In this document: positions 17,630 to 25,372 of the stretch, one piece after another
Layout: each line of letters opens with the position of its first letter
Position numbering within the stretch: the first letter of the stretch is position 1
DNA from: Leptospira congkakensis
GTDB lineage: Bacteria; Spirochaetota; Leptospiria; Leptospirales; Leptospiraceae
Direction: 5' to 3'
NCBI RefSeq assembly: GCF_004770265.1
Contig: NZ_RQGQ01000009.1
Span: 186,001 to 250,000, forward strand
DNA length: 64,000 nucleotides
The notes under the pieces: model-generated
Databases searched by the model: none
Told to the model about the DNA's origin: nothing
Seen by the model: the letters and a program-made list of their open reading frames with translations, nothing else
Translations under genes and position numbers: made by a program

Positions 17630-18610
17630 CTAAGGCAAATTTAAGAAGTCCTTGGCAATGGCATCGGCAAAAAGTTCTGCGAGGGCTGGGCCAGGGTGGC
17701 CATCTCCAGGGATATAAACTTGTTTTTGTTCTTGAAACAAGGTTTCCGTTTTTGTTCGAAGGTCCTTGTGTTTGATTCCTTGGCCTATAAAAAACTTTTT
17801 TGCCTCTTCGTAGTTGGGATCTTTTGTATCGGGTTTTCCTTCTCTTGACATCCCCCAACTGAAAAGAATGTTTAGTTTCTCTTTGGGTAGTGTTTGATCA
17901 TTGAAAAACTTAACTAGGTTGGAATAGGTGATATGGTCTTTGGGATATAGGATCGGAATTCCGGACGAAGTGTACACATTGGTCTTCTGAGTAGGGATGA
18001 GTTTTTGGTAAAGATATGAATTTCGGATGAGATGGTAGTGGATGGGATAAATGTATTTTTTGATCCCTTTTTTTTCCCTTTCGTCATCGATAAAGTCGGA
18101 AGGATTCCAAATCCAATAGATCTTTTTGGGGTGGTCTTCCTGTTTTGTAGAATCCAAACCATCTTTTAAAAGCTTAAAGATACCATTGGTGCCAATGGCA
18201 TCCACCGCAAGCACACGTGCTTCTATATTATATTTTGATTTTAAATAAAAGGCGGGAGTTTCGTTTGTTGGTAAACCATAACCCATTGCCATCGAGTCAC
18301 CAATGAGCCAAAGATCCTTTGGATAACTTTCTTCGGAAAGGATTCGTTCTCCAATAGAATTGGTTTGGATGTCCCAAGTTTTTCCATCCACTCGTATAAA
18401 ACTTTCCTTTCTATTGGAACAAAGACGAATCAAATCGAATTCATACAAACAATGAAATTTTCGATAACGAATCTCATCGGGATCGTTTTCATTTTGGAAA
18501 CGAAGAAAACCTTCTCCTAGAGATAAACTTAAGAGAAGGGAAATTGATAGATAAAATAAGGGTTTAAAGAATTTTTTCAATGAGGAGGTAAAAGAAAGAA
18601 AGATTTCCAA
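17630..18610 (-). CDS. Second SGNH hydrolase-like protein
   Basis: The 326-residue protein has one N-terminal membrane segment (LFYLSISLLLSLSLGEGFL) and an SGNH-type domain: LWLIGDSMAMGYGL with the nucleophile Ser, IYWIWNPSDFIDD at the block III position and VYIPGDGHPGPALAELFADAI near the end. It looks like a diverged paralogue of the neighbouring 412-residue protein. The block III Asn is shifted or replaced by Ser (NPSD versus SPND), so activity is less certain. Its ATG (18610) lies 47 bases inside the preceding gene. Confidence 0.75.
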   Translation of the reverse strand: MEIFLSFTSSLKKFFKPLFYLSISLLLSLSLGEGFLRFQNENDPDEIRYRKFHCLYEFDLIRLCSNRKESFIRVDGKTWDIQTNSIGERILSEESYPKDLWLIGDSMAMGYGLPTNETPAFYLKSKYNIEARVLAVDAIGTNGIFKLLKDGLDSTKQEDHPKKIYWIWNPSDFIDDEREKKGIKKYIYPIHYHLIRNSYLYQKLIPTQKTNVYTSSGIPILYPKDHITYSNLVKFFNDQTLPKEKLNILFSWGMSREGKPDTKDPNYEEAKKFFIGQGIKHKDLRTKTETLFQEQKQVYIPGDGHPGPALAELFADAIAKDFLNLP

Positions 18611-19244
18611 TATAAAGAAGCATTACCAAGAACCCCATAGCAATTTGAATGATATAGGCAGAATAGGAGAATCCTTGGTAGGCTAGATAAGTAGTGATTC
18701 CTAAAATCATCTCAGGAACTAACACATAGTAGGCTACTTTCCCCCACATCTTTACATTTTGTGCATACCAAGATCCGAGTACCCACATTGTGGCTTCAGA
18801 AGTTCCAAAGATAAGTAAAGCTGTGATTCCAACCCAAAGTCCAGTTCCAATGATGGATACGGACATTTCTTCCAGTTTGATTCCTGTATACACACAGATA
18901 AACAATGGGATGACCCAAAGTCCTGCCATATAACCGGCAACCGTTCCGATTTTTAAAAATCCATCTTCAGGAAATACTAATATTTGTAAGGCGCTAGACA
19001 GAAACCAATCCGGAAAAACCATAAAAATAGATAAGGGAACGAGAAATTTCCAAATCCGAAATGGTGTATGCCACCGAAGGCCAAGAGAGAATCCAACAAA
19101 ACTAATGTGAAAAAGAAGGGTAAGCGCAGCGAGTTTGACTCCCGAAGGACTTTCTCCAAAGTACAAAACAAATCCGGAAACTATACTAAAGACCAAAAAA
19201 TACAAAGCCAGTAGGAATTCTTCTGCGAGGAACTTGGGTTTCAT
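18564..19244 (-). CDS. Polytopic membrane protein of unknown function
   Basis: The 226-residue product is almost wholly hydrophobic, with about seven predicted membrane helices (for example FLLALYFLVFSIVSGFVLYF, LAALTLLFHISFVGFSLGL and AYIIQIAMGFLVMLLYIGNL). I recognise no catalytic motif or family. It is the first gene of the minus-strand cluster leading to the SGNH and MBOAT genes and overlaps the next gene by 47 bases. Co-expression with the acylation genes is likely, but its role is unknown. Confidence 0.7.
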   Translation of the reverse strand: MKPKFLAEEFLLALYFLVFSIVSGFVLYFGESPSGVKLAALTLLFHISFVGFSLGLRWHTPFRIWKFLVPLSIFMVFPDWFLSSALQILVFPEDGFLKIGTVAGYMAGLWVIPLFICVYTGIKLEEMSVSIIGTGLWVGITALLIFGTSEATMWVLGSWYAQNVKMWGKVAYYVLVPEMILGITTYLAYQGFSYSAYIIQIAMGFLVMLLYIGNLSFFYLLIEKIL

Positions 19245-19338
19245 CGCTTAGCACTGTAATGAATCTGTTATGAGATGCAAGTCGAAACTTTGTTTGGTAA
19301 GGTTAAAAAATGGTAACAGAAAGTTTGTGGATGTTACT

Positions 19339-19415
<77 letters not shown>

Positions 19416-19429
19416 AAGGTAAAACCACT

Positions 19430-20713
19430 TCACCAGAGCCGAGCCCACCGTAAAGTACGATTTCTGAATCGGTTCCTGATTGAAAAATCAGCACTCATTT
19501 TATCGGCAAGACGAGTTGGTTTGGTTTTGTCTGGGATGAGTAGTACTAAATTGTCTTTTGCTCTGGATAGACCCACGTAAAGGATCCTTCGTTCTTCGGC
19601 TTCATTGATTCCTTCGCCGTCTTCGCTCCATCCAAGAACTAAATCCAGGATGACACTCGAAAATTCTAATCCCTTGGCACTGTGGATTGTCATCACTTGG
19701 GCAGAAGGTAGGCCCTGATCTAACCAAGTTTGTTTTCGGTAATTGCTTCGGGTTAGGAGAATACAACTTGGATCTTTTTTGTACCATTCCTTCCATATCT
19801 CGAGTGGTCTTGTTTCTTTGTCTTTGATTCGTTCCACTAGAAAAATCCCCTTTTCTTTTCGGAAGGTTTTTACCTGTTTCGGAATTTTGTCTTTGTTTGG
19901 TTTTAAGGGGACTAGGGAGGCTTGGATGATGGAATCCTTGGAACGGTAGTTAGTGGATAGAAAGTATTGTATGACACCAGGAAAATGGTTTGGAAAATCT
20001 AAAAATGGTTTTGGGGTGGCGCCTCGAAATCCGTAAATGGCCTGCCAATCATCCCCTACAACAGTGATGGATTCAAAATTCATTTTTTGTATGATCTTAA
20101 GTTGTATTTCGTCGGTGTCTTGGAACTCGTCGATAATCAGAGACTTCCACTTTTCCTTTACGACCAGTGCTGACTTTGTATCCAAAAACTGGAGGAAGTG
20201 GAAAATCAAATCATCAAATTCAAAAAAATAATTTTCCTCTTTCCATAACTTAAACTTTGATTGGAAAAACTCAAATCTATCTTCGCTAAGTTCACGAAAA
20301 TATTTTCCATCATTTTTGAAAAGAACAGGAAAAGGAATTCCTCCAACTAAATATCTATATTGAAAAAGAATTTCCTTTGTGATTTTCCATTTTTTGGATT
20401 CACTTAGGAGTTTGTATTTTGCCCAATCTTTAGTGGTATCGTAATTCTTTAGAACATGGTAACAAAACGCATGAAAGGTGGAAATATGATACTTATTAGA
20501 GAGTTCTTTTTTTTCACATCTTTCCTTAAATTCCCGAGTGGCTTTTTTGGTAAATGTAACAATAATCGTGTTTTCTGGAGGGATGGATTTGTTTTTTTCT
20601 CTTTCTTCTAATAGGCCAATCATTGTGGCCGTTTTCCCGGAACCGGCACCAGCAATCACTTGTTTGATGGGATGATTCGAATGGATGATGGATTTTTGTT
20701 CTTCACTCCACAT
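19430..20713 (-). CDS. Compact UvrD/Rep-family DNA helicase
   Basis: Superfamily 1 helicase of only 427 residues, where UvrD, Rep and PcrA have about 650-750. All main motifs are present in order: Walker A IAGAGSGKTATM, Ia-like VTFTKKATREF, HISTFHAF, Walker B LIIDEFQDTDE, motif III VVGDDWQAIYGFRG, motif IV STNYRSKDSI, motif V MTIHSAKGLEFSSVILDL and motif VI RRILYVGLSRAKDNL. The helicase core is thus complete and much of the 1B/2B inserts seems reduced. It could be a small repair helicase or a nuclease-associated type. It is followed directly by tRNA-Val. Confidence 0.88.
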   Translation of the reverse strand: MWSEEQKSIIHSNHPIKQVIAGAGSGKTATMIGLLEEREKNKSIPPENTIIVTFTKKATREFKERCEKKELSNKYHISTFHAFCYHVLKNYDTTKDWAKYKLLSESKKWKITKEILFQYRYLVGGIPFPVLFKNDGKYFRELSEDRFEFFQSKFKLWKEENYFFEFDDLIFHFLQFLDTKSALVVKEKWKSLIIDEFQDTDEIQLKIIQKMNFESITVVGDDWQAIYGFRGATPKPFLDFPNHFPGVIQYFLSTNYRSKDSIIQASLVPLKPNKDKIPKQVKTFRKEKGIFLVERIKDKETRPLEIWKEWYKKDPSCILLTRSNYRKQTWLDQGLPSAQVMTIHSAKGLEFSSVILDLVLGWSEDGEGINEAEERRILYVGLSRAKDNLVLLIPDKTKPTRLADKMSADFSIRNRFRNRTLRWARLW

Positions 20714-20759
20714 TGATTGTAGAGTGGTGGATCCCTTAGGTTTGGTTCTAAATTTTTAC

Positions 20760-21419
20760 TTATTGTTTGAAAACTGTTGAATCTTCATCCTCTTCTTCTT
20801 TGAGGTCATAATATCCATAAATAAAACTAGAACTTGCTTTTACTTCCATCCCATAAAAATGTTCAGAGATTCTTCCAGATTTTGTGACTTCTAATTTGTA
20901 TTCTTCTGCGAGGAATTTCATTTTATCCATCGATATCTTTTCATTGATTTTGGGGCCAAATCCAGATTCTGTTTTTGACCAATCAATGATGAAAAGTCGT
21001 CCGCCTGATTTCATGGATCGAATGAGGCCATCCATCGCCAAACCAGGGTTTGGGAAAGTGGAAAGTGATAGAGAAGCAAAAATAATTTCAGGAACCGGAA
21101 CCCATTCAGGAAGGAGGGGGTGGTCGGACTGGTCCATATGAAAAGGGGTGAGTTGTTCAATCCCTTCCATGAGTTTACGACGAAGGATCATGTCGATGAT
21201 CTCTTGTTGGCATTCTGCAGCCCAAATCCAGACATGGGGAAACCATTTTCTAAATTCATTAAAATAGAATCCAAGTCCACTCCCAAAGTCGACTATGTTG
21301 TTTAAGCCTTTCCAATTGAAAAATGCATACACATCTTCGGGAGGACAAACCTCTCTTCTGTGGCTGGAAAGTAGGTATTCCTGGTAACTTTGGGAACGGT
21401 AGTATTCCGTTTCGGACAT
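20760..21419 (-). CDS. SAM-dependent methyltransferase-like protein
   Basis: The 219-residue protein has a class I methyltransferase motif I, NIVDFGSGLGFYFNEFRKWFP, an acidic motif II region WIWAAECQQEIID, and a post-motif IIFASLSLSTFPNPG followed by SGGRLFIIDWSK. The substrate cannot be inferred. ATG 21419 (MSETEYYRSQ) is preferred over an upstream TTG frame extension. It sits before the helicase gene on the minus strand and divergent from the fn3 protein gene; the intergenic space is about 80 bases. Confidence 0.82.
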   Translation of the reverse strand: MSETEYYRSQSYQEYLLSSHRREVCPPEDVYAFFNWKGLNNIVDFGSGLGFYFNEFRKWFPHVWIWAAECQQEIIDMILRRKLMEGIEQLTPFHMDQSDHPLLPEWVPVPEIIFASLSLSTFPNPGLAMDGLIRSMKSGGRLFIIDWSKTESGFGPKINEKISMDKMKFLAEEYKLEVTKSGRISEHFYGMEVKASSSFIYGYYDLKEEEDEDSTVFKQ

Positions 21420-21499
21420 AATGACAATTCTCACAGAAAACCTAGGAAAGTACAAACGAAAAATTCAATTAGGGGTTGTCTGCCACCGAAAATCTAAGT

Positions 21500-23185
21500 A
21501 TGAAGTTCTCGATTCAATTCTGGATGGTTGTACTGCTATTCTCATTATTTCCGGTTTCGGCAGATTCTGGGTTTGAGGAAAGCCGTTATCCAACGATAGC
21601 AAAGGCAATCCATGCTAGCCTTCTACCTGATAAAAAATCGATTCGTTTGGATTGGGATCCGCCCAAACAAGATGGTGAAATCATCGTGGCTCGTTCTTCC
21701 GTGATGATTGACAGCCCAGAAAAATTATACATTGCGGACTCGCTTGGTCGTTACAAAGCATCCGGTTCTAACGCCACTCGTCTTTATTTTGATTACAATT
21801 TGAAACCAGGCACTTACTACTATGCGATCATAATGGTAACCGATGTTCGTCGTAGAGAAGTAAAACTTTTTTCTAACCAAAATTATACTGTTGTTCCCGT
21901 TCATATTGCAGAAGAAAACGGAACTCCTGTTGTGGGACAAAATCCAGATTTCCCTGCCTTTCCTGCGGATGCGGGAATTCAATCTATGGTGGGTGGGGTT
22001 TCCAATATTACTGCAAATGTTGAAAGGAAATTTGTTCGTTTGAATTGGACACCACCAAACGGTGCGACTGCGGGACGAACTTTGTATACTGTTTACAGAT
22101 CAAATTCTCCTTTAACCAGTTTGCCTCTAATGCAAAAAGCTGAGAAACTAGCAGAACTAACTCATCCTGTGAATACTTTTTTAGACCAGGATTTGGAGAA
22201 ATCTCAAACTTTATATTATGGAGTTTCCGTAAAACAAGTGGGAGGTGAAGAATCGCTTCCATTAGAAGATAAAAAATCTACTCTTCGTGTGTTTTATATC
22301 AAACAAACAGAAAAAACGAATGCGGAAGTCATTGTCGAAGATTCTCCTAAAAAACCAAAACAAGAAGTAGCATCCAATGACACTCGCACTGATTTAGGTG
22401 GTGTGATGCATGTTCGTGGTCTAGGTTACGAACGTGTTGGTAAAGGTGCAGTCATTAGTTGGATTAGTCCAGAAGCGGCTGACGAAACAACAGTTTATAG
22501 TTTATATGCATCCGTAAAACCATTAAACCAAGGATCCTCTTCCTTTGGGCAAGGTTCTGTTGTAAAGGTTGCAACCGTAGTACATCCAAAAACAAACTTT
22601 TTTATCAAAGAATTAAAAGAAATCGATGAATTGTATTTCGGGGTCACAGCCAAATCCAATGGAATTCCAGAAGATTATAATTTAAGAGAAAACGTATCTT
22701 ATTTTAAATATGATTTTTCAAAAGACAACTTACCACCGGAAGAACCAAATGTGGTAGCAGAGTCTCATCCCAAAAAAGAACCAGAAAAATCCGAACTTTA
22801 TAAAAATGAACATTCTGTATTACCTACAGAGACTTTACCGCCGAGAGAAAATTCGGAACCTGTGAATGACTTTCGGGAAGAATCATCGGCTACGGTAAAT
22901 TATGATTTAGGCCAAACAGATCTAAATCAAATCATCAAAGAAACGGTCATTAGAAAAAAATATGAAACCGCCGTATACCGGTTAGAAGAATATTTAAAAA
23001 ATGAATCGAATGGATACTTACGAGGGAAAGCAATGTTTTTCCTTGGAGTGAGTGCATTAAAAACTGGTGATACAAAAAAAGCCTTAAAATGTTTTTTAAA
23101 AAGGGAAACTAAATCCTATTCTCCATCAAGAGTGGAATTTTGGACAAATCAAACCTTGAGTCAGGCGGGTAGAGGGAATTTATGA
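21500..23185 (+). CDS. Exported fibronectin type III-like protein with C-terminal helical repeat
   Basis: The protein (561 residues from ATG 21500) has a clear signal peptide, MKFSIQFWMVVLLFSLFPVSA. It then has three similar beta modules with conserved Trp/Pro patterns (SIRLDWDPPKQDGE, FVRLNWTPPNGATAG and GAVISWISPEAADET), as in fibronectin type III domains. The last part (LEEYLKNESNGYLRGKAMFF, ALKTGDTKKALKCFLK) looks like a short TPR region. TTG 21476 is an alternative start, but ATG 21500 places the signal peptide at the N terminus. It overlaps the next TPR gene by 4 bases, so the pair is likely an envelope complex. Function unknown. Confidence 0.75.
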   Translation: MKFSIQFWMVVLLFSLFPVSADSGFEESRYPTIAKAIHASLLPDKKSIRLDWDPPKQDGEIIVARSSVMIDSPEKLYIADSLGRYKASGSNATRLYFDYNLKPGTYYYAIIMVTDVRRREVKLFSNQNYTVVPVHIAEENGTPVVGQNPDFPAFPADAGIQSMVGGVSNITANVERKFVRLNWTPPNGATAGRTLYTVYRSNSPLTSLPLMQKAEKLAELTHPVNTFLDQDLEKSQTLYYGVSVKQVGGEESLPLEDKKSTLRVFYIKQTEKTNAEVIVEDSPKKPKQEVASNDTRTDLGGVMHVRGLGYERVGKGAVISWISPEAADETTVYSLYASVKPLNQGSSSFGQGSVVKVATVVHPKTNFFIKELKEIDELYFGVTAKSNGIPEDYNLRENVSYFKYDFSKDNLPPEEPNVVAESHPKKEPEKSELYKNEHSVLPTETLPPRENSEPVNDFREESSATVNYDLGQTDLNQIIKETVIRKKYETAVYRLEEYLKNESNGYLRGKAMFFLGVSALKTGDTKKALKCFLKRETKSYSPSRVEFWTNQTLSQAGRGNL

Positions 23186-24351
23186 ATCGAATCATTGTTA
23201 GTTTAGCAGGTCTTTTGTTTATTGTTGCTGGTCTTTCGACTGTATACTACCAAACGAATATTTCTGCAAAAGAAGACCAGTCACAAATCATTTTGGAAAA
23301 AATTGCAGAAGGGGAAGAATACTTAAAACAATCCAACCCACAAAGTAAAGAAAAGGCAATCTCCATATTTTCGGAGTTAGCTGGTAAACGTGGATTAGAA
23401 AAATTTGAGTTTCAAATTAAATACAACCAAGCAAGGGCTCTTGAAAAAAATTCTGACTTTTATCCGGCTCTTGATATTTATAAAGACTTAAAAAAGAACC
23501 AAAGTTTAAAACCAGAGGAAAAAGAAAAACTTAGTTACTCTCTTGGAAACTTACTTTTGAAAATTGGAAATGAATCGGAAGGTAAGGCACATTTAGAATC
23601 TGTTTTACAACTTAGTTCTGACAACAAACTAAGATCCAAATCTTTTCTTTCCCTTGGTGATTTTTATTATAAAACCGGACATTTTGAAACTGCACGCAAA
23701 AATTATACCTTAGCCTTACAAGAAGATCCTAACAATACGGAATCCAGAATTGGTTGGGGAAGGGCTCTTCGTAAACTAGGAAAAGATTGGGCATCCTTTG
23801 ATGTTTTTGACGAATACATTGAAACCGCTGACCAATTGGCTGGGGCTGACGAAAAGGTAGTTGGTGAATACAAAGACTCTGTTTTGAAAGATGCAAAAGA
23901 AAATTATACGAAAAAACAATATGGAAAGGCAATCGAACTTTTCCAAAAAGTAGTGAGTGTCAATCCAAGTCCTAAAAAGGAAGAAGAAGCATTGTATTAC
24001 ATTGCGCTTTCTTATGATGCAATAGGAAAACAAGTGGAATCACTTACTTATATTAATAAAGCTTTGAATAACAGCGATTACTCGCTTGACCAAGCAGCTT
24101 TATACAAAAAAGGAACTATTTATTTCAGACAAGGAAAGTTTGAAAAAGCAGCAGGTATCTTTCAGACAATTGTAGATAAATACCCTAAAAACCAGATTAC
24201 CGACAAGGCGATTGCATGGAAAAAAGAATCACTCGATCAGTTTACCGACCACAATGATCTAGATGATTCAGATGTAACGTCTGATTCTAATTCATCTAAA
24301 CCAAGTTCGGTTTCAAACAAACCGGAATCAGGAAGTGATTTAGAATTTTAG
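23182..24351 (+). CDS. Membrane-anchored TPR protein
   Basis: The 389-residue protein starts with one membrane segment or uncleaved signal (IIVSLAGLLFIVAGLSTVYY) and continues with tandem TPR units: ALDIYKDLKKNQSLKPEEK, GDFYYKTGHFETARKNYTLA, LQEDPNNTESRIGWGRALRKLG, YGKAIELFQKVVSVNPSPKK and FEKAAGIFQTIVDKYPKNQ. The C-terminal tail is rich in Ser and Asp. It overlaps the fn3 gene as ATGA and converges with the metalloenzyme gene with a 4-base overlap. TPRs imply protein binding; the partner is probably the fn3 protein (inference). Confidence 0.8.
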   Translation: MNRIIVSLAGLLFIVAGLSTVYYQTNISAKEDQSQIILEKIAEGEEYLKQSNPQSKEKAISIFSELAGKRGLEKFEFQIKYNQARALEKNSDFYPALDIYKDLKKNQSLKPEEKEKLSYSLGNLLLKIGNESEGKAHLESVLQLSSDNKLRSKSFLSLGDFYYKTGHFETARKNYTLALQEDPNNTESRIGWGRALRKLGKDWASFDVFDEYIETADQLAGADEKVVGEYKDSVLKDAKENYTKKQYGKAIELFQKVVSVNPSPKKEEEALYYIALSYDAIGKQVESLTYINKALNNSDYSLDQAALYKKGTIYFRQGKFEKAAGIFQTIVDKYPKNQITDKAIAWKKESLDQFTDHNDLDDSDVTSDSNSSKPSSVSNKPESGSDLEF

Positions 24352-25322
24352 TCGGACTTAATTAGAAATTCATTCGTTTTGGTATTGTGGAGGGCTTCCT
24401 CCATTCCGAAAGTTTTATATATTTCGGGAACAATGTCGGCAAGCGAATGTATATTTTCAGCGAAGCGGTCAGCATCCTTACCATATAGGATGGTGGCCGC
24501 CGGGTTTTCCGTATGATTCTTTTGGCTTAAGTCTTCCATATTCCCATGATCACTCGATACAATGAGTAAATCTTTTTCTGGATCTAAATTTTCTAGTAAT
24601 CCACGAAAAAATTCTTCTAAGTTTCGAATGATATGTTCTGCCTTTTCCCAATCCATGGCATGACCAACTTTGTCAGTAAGAAAGTATTCATACAAACCTA
24701 GTTTGTAATGGGCAAACCGAGAGAAAGATTGTTTCCCAAGTTCATAAGGATCTCTTCTTTCGAGTAGTGGGTCCCCTGGTTTTAACATATCAATCCCGAG
24801 TGTACCCATAATTTCATGAGTTAAGTCCATATAAAGCCCACGTTCATTTTTTAGGTCATCGAAAGTTTTTAAGGGGCGACCACTGGCTAACTGGACTAAG
24901 GTGGATGCAGAAACAAGTTTTGGTTTTTCTTCCACGTGTTTGAGATAGGGCGGTGAAAAACAATTTAGAAAATCACTAAGATGACCATTTTCATTTAGGA
25001 CTTTGATGAGGGAATATTTTGCGATGATTTTGCGAAGTGTGATGGTTGGAAATCCACTCACATGACGATCGAGGACTTTGGGTCCAGGAATCCCTGTCCA
25101 AAGGGCTGTTTGGCCTGTGGCTGACTGGGGTAGGCCAGGAACACCCATATGAGCGTCCGTTTTGATATAATGCAATGACGATGGGGAAATAGGTAAGTCG
25201 GCATCTGCCTTCGGAATCCCTCCGACAGGGGCTAAAAAACCTTTGGCAAAACGGCTAAAGGGATTGGATTTGGGATCGTAATCGGCGATTCCGACTCCAT
25301 CCAAAAATACATAAAAAATCAT
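24348..25322 (-). CDS. Phosphoglycerate-mutase-like metalloenzyme (alkaline phosphatase superfamily)
   Basis: The 324-residue protein shows the metal-binding pattern of the superfamily that holds cofactor-independent phosphoglycerate mutase and phosphopentomutase: FYVFLDGVGIAD near the N terminus, a nucleophile-like GLPQSATGQTALWTG, DKVGHAMDWEKA, LLIVSSDHGNMEDLSQKNHT and ENPAATILYG. It lacks the large extra domain of iPGM, so it is probably a different phospho-transfer or hydrolytic enzyme. The substrate is unknown. It is alone on the minus strand between plus-strand genes. Confidence 0.78.
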   Translation of the reverse strand: MIFYVFLDGVGIADYDPKSNPFSRFAKGFLAPVGGIPKADADLPISPSSLHYIKTDAHMGVPGLPQSATGQTALWTGIPGPKVLDRHVSGFPTITLRKIIAKYSLIKVLNENGHLSDFLNCFSPPYLKHVEEKPKLVSASTLVQLASGRPLKTFDDLKNERGLYMDLTHEIMGTLGIDMLKPGDPLLERRDPYELGKQSFSRFAHYKLGLYEYFLTDKVGHAMDWEKAEHIIRNLEEFFRGLLENLDPEKDLLIVSSDHGNMEDLSQKNHTENPAATILYGKDADRFAENIHSLADIVPEIYKTFGMEEALHNTKTNEFLIKSD

Positions 25323-25372
25323 TCCTTTCCTTGGACTGATTGGTTTTTGCCAATGACAACCCGATAATTAGA

